A stretch of 64,000 nt of DNA, taken from NCBI GenBank assembly GCA_949358305.1, contig OX442314.1:27637118-27701117 (forward strand), written 5' to 3'. A program made the position numbers and the translations under genes. Numbering within the stretch: the stretch's first letter is position 1; each line of letters opens with the position of its first letter. Source of the stretch: Strigamia acuminata (Eukaryota > Arthropoda > Chilopoda > Geophilomorpha > Linotaeniidae). Positions 19,855 to 30,465 of this stretch are shown piece by piece. Under the pieces are notes generated by a model. The model was given only the letters and a program-made list of their open reading frames with translations. It ran no database searches and was not told where the DNA came from.

Positions 19855-20345
19855 TTTGTTGTGACTATTAACTAAACGTGTGCTCTTGTTAAGTAGAGTT
19901 TTCTGACTAAAAGTGTAAGGAGCAGCAAGAGAGGAAAAAAAGTTCAAACTGGAAAATGTAAACAAAAATGTCAGTTTGCTTTTTAAAAAAATTGCTAAAT
20001 TGTTTGAGAAAACGTCAAAGTTTGTTTCAAAATTGAAAATATAGGAAGAACTGGCAAAACTTAAAAAAAAAATTGTATTTACCGTTTTCAGTGTTTGACA
20101 GTAGTTTGACGCGAGAAGTCTAATCATACAGACAGCTGCTGACAACTTTTGCTGCAAAGTATGGATTAACTGTCTGTAATTTTTTTGTCAACATAAACAC
20201 AGATATAGATTATTTACACTACCTGTATGATGTAACCCGGTTTGTCAACCATAAAGGAACTATAATATAAATTAAATTACTACTACGGTAGAATGCATCA
20301 TACACCATCATAAACCTTTTTACAATAAACAAACTTCTTGGTGGA
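19855..20345 (-). promoter_or_regulatory. upstream region shared by the two DEG/ENaC copies (5' leader and promoter)
   Basis: The sequence just upstream of the copy 1 start codon is nearly the same as 54623-55130 upstream of copy 2, down to short runs such as GACTATTAACTAAACGTGTG. Regulatory signals and the first exon were thus duplicated together or kept alike by gene conversion. No specific motif was identified. Confidence 0.5.
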
Positions 20346-21135
20346 TACATTATCTCAAGTTTGTCTGGTTTAAGATAAAATTTGGACTAAAATAGACGTC
20401 CAAATGTCTATCAGTCCAATTAGAATGTCCCTGTTCCTGGGATGTCTGCACCGGTGTCCTACCTGGAAGCTGGGTAGCCTCTTTAAAGGTCGTAAACATC
20501 GGAAATCCACCACAAGTTACCGAAACGTCGCTAAAACCTATCTGTCGCTCATGTGCTACGTCGCTTAAACGAAGCACTGAGCTGGCATAAGAATACTCTG
20601 GCGTCGCTAAAGTGGGGTCGCTAAAAAGCATCTTTTTTGGAATTACCAACTCCCTTCAGCACAAATTTGAAGCTTTTGGGGCAAAGAAAAAAATTCTAAC
20701 TTGTGGAAAAAGTATTATAAGAAGCGAAATCCACAGTGTAAAATGATAAGCAGTCATAGAATCAGAAAAACCTCTAGTTGAAGTACTCTGTGCACATAAT
20801 CCAGGTCTCAGAAGTTGTCTGAAGTAACAGGCTGTCCGGATGGGATAGGGAATTTAACATTGCTGGACATACTAGTAGGTTGGGTCGAGCAAACTTGTCC
20901 AGACCACACTGCTTTACGGAGGAGCACCAGGGCCGTCTTAGCACTTTTCAGCACCCCGGGCTTAAAAAAAAAATCAGGCGCCCCTTGCCCCTTGTCATAA
21001 TTAAAAAAAAATTACATTTACTATTTCACAGGCCTGTTCCTAGAGTATAATTGTAGTCCACTTGTGTTTTTTGAGCATGCTGGCACCCCACTCCCACCCC
21101 CCTTCAAAAGAAGCAGCAGTGAGCATTTTTGTGAA

Positions 21136-21312
21136 AAATAAATTCGAACCAAAAAATGCATTTTTGAACCTAAAAATGCTTTTTCTGACCTAAAAATGTA
21201 TTTTCAAACCTAAAAATGTATTTTCGGATCTAAAAATGTATTTTCGGGCCTATAAATGTATTTTCGGACCTATAAATGTATTTTCAGCCCTAAAAATGCA
21301 TCTTTAGAGAAA
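21136..21312. repeat. 20-bp tandem satellite, copy A
   Basis: About nine units of the type CCTAAAAATGTATTTTCGGA. The same array is at 38524-38700 (B) and 43600-43776 (C), and a shorter version is at 55478-55535 upstream of DEG/ENaC copy 2. Confidence 0.9.
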
Positions 21313-21471
21313 AAATGCCACCCGGGGCGTGGCGTCCATGTGTTTTACACAATATCAACAATGTGAAGGAACTGGTCTAGAAGTTCAGCTTTTATTTGAA
21401 CACTCACGAAGACTTTGTAGGAGGCACCTGGCACCCCTCTCTGCCTGGTGTTCCTCTCACCTAACGTTCCT

Positions 21472-21652
21472 CTTGCGCTTAAGTTGTGATTTATCTGCAT
21501 ACTTTTATACAGAAATAACAAAATACATGTTTACATGCATCCAACCACGTGAGGCAAACACGGGGTGTCGCCACAAATGCCACAAGGTTGTGCATCGATT
21601 GAAATAGCACTTTTTGACTTTGGTAGAAATTTGAATTTTCCTCGTGTTCAAC
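21472..21652 (-). pseudogene. PEX2 RING-exon fragment, copy A
   Basis: The fragment matches part of PEX2 exon 7 and its intron 3' flank (57416-57600), including the codons for CKHVFCYFCIK. A 4-base insertion after the Val-Gly-Cys codons shifts the frame, and the rest of the gene is absent. Copies B and C are at 38860-39040 and 43936-44116. Confidence 0.85.
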
Positions 21653-22352
21653 GTTTAGGGGTTGTTCGGGAGTCGTATAAGAGTTGTTCAGGGGTCGTTC
21701 GAAAGTTGTTTGAAGGTTATTTGAAGGTCGTTCAAAGGTCATTTGAAGGTCGTTCAAAAGTCATTTGAAGGTCGTTCAAAGGTTATTTGAAGGTCGTTCA
21801 AAGGTCATTTGAAGGTCGTTCAAAGGTCATTTGAAGGTCGTTCAAAGGTCATTTGAAGGTTGTTCAAAGGTCATTTGAAGGTCATTCAAAGGCCATTTGG
21901 GGATTGTTCAAGAGTTGTTTGGGGGTCATTTGAGGATCATTCAAAGGTCGTTCTGGGTTCGTTCAGGGATCGTTCAAAGGTCATTTGGGGATTGTTCAGG
22001 GGTCATTCGGGAGTCGTTTGGGGGTCGTTCGAAGGTTGTTTGAAGGTTATTTGAAGGTCGTTTAAAGGTCGTTTAAAGGTCGTTCGGGGATTGTTCAGGG
22101 GTTGTTCGGGAGTCGTTTGGGAGTCATTCAAAGGTCGTTCTGGGTTCGTTCAGGGATCGTTCAAAGGTCGTTTGGGGATTGTTCAGGGGTCGTTCGGGTG
22201 TCGTTTAAGAGTTGTTCTGGGGTCGTTCGAAGGTTGTTCAAAGGTCATTTGAAGGTCGTTTGAAGGTTGTTCAAAGGTTGTTCGGGGGTCGTTCAAGGGT
22301 CGTTCGGGGGTCATTCGGAAGTCGTTCGAGGTTCGATCGGGGATCAATCGGG
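21653..22352. repeat. degenerate minisatellite, copy A
   Basis: Imperfect units of about 21 bp of the form GGTCGTTCAAAGGTCATTTGAA run for 700 bp, drifting to GGGGTCGTTCGG-type units. Copies are at 39041-39740 and 44117-44940. Open frames here only reflect the repeat. Confidence 0.92.
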
Positions 22353-22354
22353 AT

Positions 22355-22687
22355 TCCCCAGTAAAAGTGGACTAGTCACTAGTCCACTTTTACTGGGGAT
22401 GCATATTTATATCATTTACTCTATGAGAATTTGAAAAAATGGCTCCAATTAAGGAAAACTCTTGATCCGTTTAGCACAGTGACTAGATGCACTATCATCT
22501 TGAAAGATAACATCGTCATCACTGAACTGGTCCTCGATGCTGGGAAGAAGAAAGAGGTCTAAAACTTCTTCATAAGCTTCCGCATTAACTGTTCCTTTAA
22601 TAATGCACATTTTTCCAGGTCTTTTAGCTGACATACAGCCCCATATCATTAAGCTGTGAGGAAACTTGGTTTTGCTCAGCAAACAAT
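22355..22687 (-). mobile_element. Tc1-like transposon, left part, with head-to-head termini
   Basis: Minus-strand 22687-22449 encodes the middle of a Tc1-family transposase (FPHSLMIWGCMSAKRPGK, later VIFQDDSASSHCAK, matching the second catalytic Asp region). It is continuous with 36000-36536 once the large LTR-type insertion is excluded. The C-terminal third is missing. Instead 22378-22448 is an inverted copy of the transposon's own 5' end. At 22355-22399 two termini meet in a 45-bp perfect palindrome with one central base. Confidence 0.85.
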
Positions 22688-23285
22688 TGTGACCGTCAGG
22701 CCACCTGGGTGACCTGCGGCACTGCCACACACCACCATACGGCCCCAAAGGTCAACCCCTCTGTGGGTGATTGACCTAGCCCGGGGAGGAGGGAGTGGAG
22801 TGGTGTGGTGAGGAGGGAGTGGAGTGTGTGAGGAGAGTTGAGTGTTGGACACGGCCTGAGAAGGACGTGTCTGCAGCGGCTCCCAGAGAGGAGAAGTAGT
22901 CATCGAGAGGGACGAGAAGTGTCCCAGGTTGAACCCCACACTCCTCACCATTCACCACGTTGATCCTCAGTGCTATGGCGGAGTCCGTAGTGCAGCCTCC
23001 ATGAGCGGATACGCGGGTCGCAGGTAAGCGCGACATGAATGTTAAGTCGAACCGACCACGTCACACATTGGACTTCTGCCCAGTGTGTGACGGGTCGGTT
23101 GCCGGTGCGGCGCGCCTTCGTGGCGCCCCTGCAACGGGTAACGGGATTCCCCATACCCCTAGACAACGACAATAAAGGCCAACCAACCAATATTGTGGGA
23201 ATCTCTGTTATTATTACGTGATGTATGCGTCCCTACCCAGTGTGATTAGTCCCCTAGTTACATTGGCGAGACCATACCAGTCACA
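22688..23285 (+). repeat. 5' terminal repeat of the 13.3-kb element
   Basis: It begins TGTGACCGTC, ends CCAGTCACA, and contains AATAAA near 23172. Only 23040-23285 is shared with the other end. The left 352 bp carry purine-rich GGAGGGAGTGGAGTG repeats and a CAG-GTAAGC donor-like site near 23020. After the repeat the sequence reads ATTGAGGGCCCTGTCCGAG, complementary to a tRNA acceptor/T-arm-like sequence and possibly the primer site. Confidence 0.7.
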
Positions 23286-26276
23286 ATTGAGGGCCCTGTC
23301 CGAGATTTGAACTTGGAAAGTTTTTTTTTTGATCCGCCATTTTGTTTTGCCTTGTGCTCAACCCTTTGTTTCATTGTGGTTAGCTTTTTGTCTCAATTTT
23401 ATCGTTGTCACGTATTGTTTTACTATTTGTTTCAGGTTTTGTTGCATTTTGCTTTATTTTTTGGCGGGGGTCAATTGTATTGTTTTCCATTTTTCTTTGT
23501 TTTGGACTTGGGTTAATTGCTTTTTTATGACCGGAATTGAAGGGGTGTTCTGTTTACCACTTTGGGTCCTGGTGGGTTTAGTTGTGGGAGGCGGGGTGCT
23601 TTTTCGTTTGAAGGTTGTTGAATTGTATTTTTCTCAGTGCTGGTGTGGTTGGGGCTCTGAAATTAATTTTTTCAGACGCACTGCAACCAGCCAAAACATT
23701 GTGATATGTGTTTCTCTAATTGGCTTTGGGAGATTTGCTCACCCCTCGGTCAGTCACAGGGGTGCATGTCACGGTGTCTTATCTTTTGTGTTTTTCTCCC
23801 CTTGTACTGACTTGACCTCGCAGTGCTTTTGTCTTTATTTTTCAATTGCACTGTGTGTCTATTTTGGTGCCGGGTTGGGAAACATTTGTTTTTCTTCGGC
23901 CACATTTTTTCCTTGGTTTGAGCTGGGTATTGCTCAGATTTTTGGGAGATTTGTGCAATTTTCTTTTGTTTTATGGTAATTTTTCTTTTTGCTGGTCTGG
24001 CTGGAATTTGTTTGACTTGTTTTTTTTGTGTTCTAATTGAGGTCCACTTTACAATGACAGTAGCCAACCAACACATTGGTCTAATACCATTCTTTATTTT
24101 TTTTTAGGTATGTTTTGTTTGTGTGCTTGGCTTTGGCTAGAGTCGACCTGGATGTTTCCTTTAATCATCTTGGGGCGACAAAAGCTGACCAACACATGAG
24201 CTTGATACCATTTTTTATTATTTTATGATTTTTCATTTCTTGGTGTGCAACCTATAGAGGGAGGAACCAGTTGGGGGTGCTCAGTTTTTGTGGTTTGGGG
24301 TGTTGGAATAGATCTGTTTCATCATCTCAAGGGCAATTGAGAGTGGCTGTTGAGTGTCTTAGAGGGTCGGCACCACACCGGACAATTGGTGGATTTGGTT
24401 CTTTGATTCCTCTCTCAGGGTCGGGCGATTTGGTTCCTTTTCCGAGTGTGTTTTTTTTGGCGGGAAACGTGGTTGTGGTGTTGTTGTGGTGGGCGGGCAT
24501 GCTGCTGGGTGCAGTATATCCCAGTTCAGCCCTGTGCCTCGCCCGGACGATGATAAACTAATGCGGTATATTTAGGGGAGCTCTGTTCATTACTGGCCAG
24601 AGGTACATTCCTGGTTTCAGCGGTTTGAGTAATCTTTTGAATCACAGGCGCACGTACTTCCTTGGAGCACACGGAGACTGGGTTTCCAACCCTGTCCCGG
24701 GCACTGGTGGAAGCAGTTTGGCATGATTTTGGCTTTTTTGTGTTTTTGTGGCCACTTATGGCACATTTTTGTCAATTTCGCTGCCGTTCTGTCGAAATTG
24801 GGTCTCGGATAGCGGGGAAGGCGGCCCTTGCAGGGGACTGCTTGGGTGTCGAGCCTAACGGTGTTTGCTCTCGGACCGCGCGTGGGATGTTTGCAAACAC
24901 GAATTGGGTGGCTAACGGCTTTGAAAAGAGACCGTGAATCCAGCCCAACATCTTTTTTATCTTTGTTTTCAATGTGCTGTGTGTAGATCATTTTGTGATA
25001 CACGCCACATTTTTCTCCTAACCTTTCTCTTATACTATTTCTACTCTATTTTCATAACCGGATTGGATTGGGAACGTGACACTCCTGGGGTGTGGACCTA
25101 ACACATCCTGGCATTGGGCCGTGTTCAACAGTACTCTGCCCGGTCTAATCCAGATTCAGTCGCCGATTTCTCTTCACTCTTTGTCTGAGGTGACTGAGTC
25201 GATTTTTGCCTCATCAGGGTTATCGCGACCTTGATGGTGTTTTGGGTGTGAATTTGGTGCTTGAGCTAGCTATGCCAAAGGAAGCCTAAGATACGCGATT
25301 TTAGCGTTTTCAGCAGGGGTTAAAACTGGTGGCAGATGTATACACCAGCGCAAAGGAAAACGTACGACCTTAGCATCGAAGCTGTGGGGCGCGATGAGAA
25401 AATGCCACGAAAAATCGATATACGCAGTTTTTTCTACTTGGTTCTGGCGCGAATAATTTAGAACACGAAGGGAAAGACGAACCATGCATTGTGTTTGTTA
25501 GTTTGGGAGTGTCAGTAAACTTCCAGTCGCCCATTTCTATCTTCTGGGGCGTGGATAAATGCCGGAAAGGTGTTCGCCAGTTTCTATCTTCTGGGGCGTG
25601 GATAAGTACCAGAAAGGTGTTCGCTAATTTTTTATTTTTTGGGGCGTGGATTAAAAATACCAAAAAGTGTTCGCTAATTTTTTATTTTGGGGCGTGGATT
25701 AAAAATACCAAAGTTTAACCGCTAATTTTATGTTTTGGGGCGCAGAGAAAAGCCAAAATTTGTTGTTTTGATTGTTGTTCAATAATTAAAACTATCTTGT
25801 AATAATTTATTATGTTTTATTCTTTATAGTACATTTTAAATCAGTGACAGATTTGCATGACGCGGTCAGGGTATTGAACCATTGACCTCGCAGCTCTTCT
25901 GTTCAATCGACTTTTAACCCTAAGAGCGTGAACTCTGATGAAAGAACAGGATGACACCCCTGGTGCATACCTTTTGTCTTCACCAGATGCTTCATTGCCA
26001 AATTACTAAAACTAGCCTGGTAGATCTTTGAAGCACCGTTAAGGCGCCCGAAGGTCCAACACATGGCCGGTGGTTGGACATTCCATCTGAAGGGGAACTG
26101 GAACCTTTTTGCAAATTACGGTTGACCTAGTTGTGGGCGGCAGTGATTGGTTAAGGTGACCCTGACGTTTGTTTGTTTATAGGAAGTGGAGAAGTTTTCG
26201 AATAATTCCCCACTCCTAGCTTGTGCGTGGTCTTGATCACACTCACGAGATACCACTGACAAGAATCGGAAAAAGA
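23286..26276 (+). other. T-rich leader of the 13.3-kb element, no convincing gene
   Basis: 23300-24560 is strikingly T-rich and A-poor on the plus strand, so long hydrophobic frames arise by composition alone. 24600-25800 is mixed, with short repeats of GGGGCGTGGATTAAAAATACC (25540-25740). 25850-25930 shows a tRNA-like patch (B-box-like GGTTCAATACC on the minus strand). A TTTATAG acceptor-like site lies at 26176-26182, ahead of the ORF. Confidence 0.55.
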
Positions 26277-27233
26277 ATGGCAAGCACGGAACTTGACCCG
26301 GCTTGGGCCAGAGAACTGGCCATTCTGTGCGATGTTTATCCATGCGAGATGAAGACGCAGGATGACGTCGTGAGAATCATTAAAAAATATCAACGCGACA
26401 GGCGGCAGGCAGTGCTTGGCGCCGCCGCTGCCCGTAGCAGCGCGCGTTGGTCCAACTTTGCAGCGAAGCGGGCGCGTAAAGCAGCTGCTCGCGCTCAGAA
26501 GGAAGTTACCGAAATGGTGGAAGCTTGGGCAAGATCCACCGTTTCACTCCGGAACGATTTTTCAAAACGCATTTTTGAATTGTCCAGGAGAGCGGCTATT
26601 GCCCAAGCCGTTGCTCAGGACGACTCGGATGTCGAGGGTGAGCAGGAAGATGCGCCAGATTTGATCGCGGGGAACGACGTGGTTGACCCCGCCGAACTCT
26701 ACGACCGGATCTCGCCCTTCCAAACTCTAAGAACGACTGAAGCAGACGAAGGCGTCATAACAGACGGCTCGTCGCCCGGTCAAGTTTGTTTTGTCGGCTT
26801 AGCCGTTGGTGCGGTCTGGGATACTGTGAACGTGGCCGGACTGGGGAAGGATCTGCCTCTCCCGTTCGTTGACATTCATTTTTCCGACCGCAGCGCGGTG
26901 GCACTCATGGATTCTCGTGCTTCTGGGCAGTATATGAGTAGTGCCGCGGCCGAGGAATACGGACTAACAGCCTCGATTGAACCCTGCGATGATTTTGTTA
27001 GGGTTATGACAGGCGGTAGAGTCACCAGTCCCGTCGGGACGGTGAACGTGCATGTCAGCTGGCAGACGGGAGCTGATTGGTTACGGTTTGCAGTGCTACC
27101 TTCCGCGTCTAACTTCATCCTTCTCGGGTGCAGTTGGCTCGGCGAGAATGGCATTGTAATTCGCATCGCCCGGAATGATTGGTATCATATCGACAATCCG
27201 GGAGAGTACCAGTCCGAACGGCGAATCGCCTAA
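26277..27233 (+). CDS. Gag/protease-like ORF of the 13.3-kb element, protease active site altered
   Basis: The ATG at 26277 opens a 318-residue frame. The N-terminal part is helical and very rich in Ala, Arg and Lys. Residues of about 200-310 align by motif with a retroviral-type aspartic protease, including a strand before the active site and the later ILLGCSWL flap/core segment. The catalytic loop reads Asp-Ser-Arg-Ala (codons 26910-26918) instead of Asp-Ser/Thr-Gly-Ala, which should abolish activity. The stop lies inside the foldback element beginning at 27212. If that element is left out of account, this frame is in phase with the RT frame downstream. Confidence 0.75.
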   Translation: MASTELDPAWARELAILCDVYPCEMKTQDDVVRIIKKYQRDRRQAVLGAAAARSSARWSNFAAKRARKAAARAQKEVTEMVEAWARSTVSLRNDFSKRIFELSRRAAIAQAVAQDDSDVEGEQEDAPDLIAGNDVVDPAELYDRISPFQTLRTTEADEGVITDGSSPGQVCFVGLAVGAVWDTVNVAGLGKDLPLPFVDIHFSDRSAVALMDSRASGQYMSSAAAEEYGLTASIEPCDDFVRVMTGGRVTSPVGTVNVHVSWQTGADWLRFAVLPSASNFILLGCSWLGENGIVIRIARNDWYHIDNPGEYQSERRIA

Positions 27234-28466
27234 GGTCGAATTTTTGAGATTCGCCCTTGGAAATGTAATTGTACCTTTCTAATGGCGAATCTAGGAAAAT
27301 TCGCCATTGGAACTGTAATCGCACCTTTCTAATGGCGAATCGATTTTAATGTTGACCAATTCGCCATTAGAAATGTAAATTGTACCTTTCTAATGGCGAA
27401 TCGATTTTAATGTTGACCAATTCGCCATTAGAAATGTATTTGTACATTTCTAATGGCGAATTGGTTTTAGTGTTGACCAATTCGCCATTAGAAAGGTACA
27501 ATTTACATTTCTAATGGCGAATTGGTCAACATTAAAATCGATTCGCCATTAGAAAGGTACAATTACATTTCCAATGGCGAATTATAATAAATTGGCCATT
27601 GGAAATACATTGTAATTCACATTGTAATTCGCCTTTTCGTAACGTCCCCTAAACAGTTCATGCTTCAAGGCCCCAAATATGTAGTTCCACCTGTGTGTAA
27701 TAATATTTTTAACAGCAGAAAACCTTTTCTTAAGTGACTGAGTTTATTTCTATTACTTGGGTTGAAGTTTTATTTCCTACAGTACTTCATCACACTCATA
27801 TCACATCTAAAACTACAATGTTGGCCTTGTGGTAGGGCTGGTAAGCATCCGACTAATAAAAGTACAATAGGTCAACATGCAAAACAATTGAGAGAAATCA
27901 ATCTAACAAGCATTTTGTTGCCAAAAAATGGCGACAAAATTATCGACGAGAAATTTATCAGAGCCTGTGGCAGCTGGCCCAACCCTGTACATGAATTACC
28001 ATAGTTCAATCACCGATAAGAAACTTTGTACACAGGAATTGTTTTCTTTATTTGTTTCTTTCTAATACAAATTATTGCTGCAAATTTTATATAGTTTCAA
28101 CCTCCACCAGCCGGTGGTCTTGTAGTAGCAGCTGCTAGTGCTGGTGCTGGTAGATTTTGTATAAATGGAACTACACAAAACTACACAAAACAGTATTGAC
28201 CGATTCGCCATTGGAAATGTCCAATTACATTTCCAATGGCGAATCGATTTAATTTTACACCGATTCGCCATTGGAAATGTAATTGGACATTTCCAATGGC
28301 GAATCGGTTTAATTTTACACCGATTCGCCATTGGAAACCTGTTTGGTCATTTCCAATGGCGAATGTGTGCAAATTCGCCATTAGGAATGTTTTTGGCAAA
28401 AAAATAAATTTTTTCGCCATTAATCATTATGGCGAGATTCGCCCTTAGGCGATTCGCCGTTCGGAC
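27212..28466. mobile_element. foldback element made of hairpin arrays
   Basis: The 1255-bp element has perfect 24-bp terminal inverted repeats (27212-27235 and 28443-28466, beginning GTCCGAACGGCG). Both arms are arrays of about 40-bp hairpins built from TTCGCCATTRGAAATGTA and its complement: about seven in the left arm (27245-27600) and four in the right (28198-28440). The unique centre (27630-28190) has one unrecognised small frame (27762-28004). No direct target duplication is visible. It separates the protease and RT frames of the host retroelement. Confidence 0.8.
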
Positions 28467-30465
28467 GGCACCCCATCCGGGAGTAACGTTTCCTTTCGCC
28501 CCTCAGCCTGATCAGCTGGACGAAAAAGGCGCGGATGTTGACAAGTGGGCAAGGGTCACGCTGGAACACGGCGTTGATGCGGCCGCACTGTCGATGTCAT
28601 CCAATCAATTAGATCTATTGGAAGCCTGTAAAATAGAAGACATGCGGAAAGTGAGACTGACTCGTGTTCTCGACGAGTTTGGACACACCTTCAGCGAGAC
28701 GGGAGGTTGTCATCCAACGGTAGAGTTGTTAATTCCCACGGGTGATACGCCGCCTTTCTCGTGCAAAGTCAAACACACATGCCCAGCGGAGGCGAGAGCT
28801 CTCCGCCGTTTAGTGCGTAATGCGCTGAGAAGGGGCGAAATAGAAGAAAGCGTCAGTGTTTATAGGAGCCAGCCAGTCGTAAGTATGTTACCTGATGGAA
28901 CCTTTGATGCTTGTATAGATTTCAGACAACTGAATGCTATCACGGAGAGGGATGGGTATCAGGTCCCGTCGATCCCCATGATTTTGGCTTGTCTGGAGGG
29001 GAGTATATTTTTCTCGACGTTAGATCTGGCGATGGGGTGTTTCCAATTACGGATTGCGCCGCTCGACAGACCTAAAACAGCATTTTATACACCCCTTGGT
29101 ACTTTTCAATTTGTGAAGTTACCTTACGGTTTGTTGAATACTCCTATGGCGTTTCAACGACTGATGGACAAAGTACTCGGCGATGCGAAGTTTAAGTGGG
29201 CATTGCCCTACCTGGACTCGATCGTCGTGTTCAGTAAAACATTCGAAGAACATTTAACGCACTTGTCAGATGTGCTAGGCAGGTTGAACAAGCATTGTTT
29301 GACCGCCAGCCCGTCTGGTTCGTGTATTTTATCGACCTCTTGGGATTTTCTGGGCTATTCGATGACTCGGTATGGTTTCCGACCGAACGAACGCCGCGTT
29401 CAGGCGATTGTGGATTATCCGCAACCGAGGAATGTTGCTCAGCTGCGACGTTTCCTTGGCATGTTCGGCGGAGACACACCGGCGATCGAGGGTCTCGAAC
29501 ATTCCTCGAATCCACTGGAAGCGCTGCTTAATGACGGCGCTGCGTGGAATTGGTCTAATGAGTGTCAGGGTGTGTTCCAGCTCTTCAAGGATCATCTTGC
29601 GCGTGGGAGCTTGCTTCCTATGCCTGAGTTCAACAGAACTTTTGTCATCCAGGCTGCCGCAAGTAGAGTTGGGCTCGGAGCAGTCCTCACACAGATGGAT
29701 CATCAAGGAGTCAAAAGGCCCGTTGCCTATGCGAGTCGTGCGCTGCAAGGCACCGAGACAGCGTTCAGCCTGTCAGAATTGGAATGTCTGGCGGTTCTGC
29801 AGGCAGTCGCTTCCTTTCGACCATTCATCGCGTACTCGAAGTTCGTCATCGAAACAGGTTGTATGGCGTTGCTCTGGCTTTTGTCATCAACAAGCGCGTC
29901 AGGTCGCCTGGTGCGATGGGCGATGCAACTGCAACAGGTGAGATTTTCGATTAAGTTTAACAAGCGTGCGGACGACAGGATCGCGGTCGCTCTTTCAAAG
30001 GTTGGCCTAGATGACGTGGAAACGACATCGGCGGCTACGCCCGAGGAAGAAGCTGCAATCATGCTGGCCCACACGCTCGTTACGGAGAGTTTCGCTGGTA
30101 CGATCATGTCTTACGACGAGGTTAGACAGGTCCAGCGAGATGACCCGGACTGTAGCGCTGTCATAAAGTGGTTAGATGAAGGGCAAAGAGACGACCATCT
30201 TTTGTCCCAACTCCCACCATCCATGACGCAATACAAACCAGATTTTGTGTTCGGTGGGTGCGGAGAATTGTGCTTAAATACCCCAATCTCACCCGACACG
30301 CCGCTAAGCAGAGCGGAGCACGGCTCGGATGTAAAAATCTTGATGCCTGCACCACTGCTTGATCGCTGCCTTGACGTCATTCGACTGCATCCTCGTTATG
30401 CGCAGGATAACGCGGCCGACATGGTGAAAAGGTTGCGACGAATGTTTTTCTGGCCAGGAACGTAG
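28467..30465 (+). CDS. RT/RNase H-like ORF with inactivated catalytic sites
   Basis: An unbroken frame of about 665 codons follows the foldback element; the open frame itself begins at 28429 inside it. Gypsy RT motifs are clear (DACIDFRQLNAITERDGYQVP, FFSTLDLAMG, FVKLPYGLLNTP). Catalytic motif C reads Tyr-Leu-Asp-Ser (29209-29220), not Tyr-Leu-Asp-Asp. In RNase H the first Asp is Ala (29656-29658), Asp-His is Gly-Cys (29857-29862), and the last Asp is Val (29986-29988); the Glu (SELECLAVL) stays. The frame ends just inside the integrase zinc module, whose Gly-His is also lost (HPRYAQDN). Family assignment is secure; lack of activity is inferred from these residues. Confidence 0.88.

Larger units (their letters stand above)
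20671..25827. repeat. segmental duplication unit A (5157 bp)
   Basis: It matches unit B (38059-43215) base for base at a constant offset of 17388, with only scattered single-base differences. It contains, in order, a 20-bp satellite, a PEX2 exon fragment, a minisatellite, the left half of a Tc1 element and the first 3.1 kb of an LTR-type element. In A the LTR element continues beyond 25827; in B it stops there. Confidence 0.93.

Noticed and set aside
21653-22352. Minisatellite and hairpin arrays as possible CRISPR
   Set aside because: Units are contiguous and drift gradually, with no unique spacers and no cas genes. The DNA is animal nuclear.
23286-23310. Firm call of a primer binding site for the 13.3-kb element
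   Set aside because: The sequence is complementary to a tRNA T-arm/acceptor-like stretch but does not start with TGG, so it is noted only as possible.
23329-23979. 216-codon hydrophobic plus-strand ORF (also at 40717-41367)
   Set aside because: It lies in T-rich sequence where stops are rare and Phe/Leu/Val codons dominate. Conservation in B is due to recent duplication. No domain and no start context.
25850-25930. Possible tRNA gene on the minus strand
   Set aside because: A B-box-like GGTTCAATACC is present, but no consistent cloverleaf could be drawn. At most a tRNA-derived remnant.
28165-28407. ORFs with repeated RFAIGN-HFQWRI units
   Set aside because: They are translations of the foldback hairpins on both strands, not genes.
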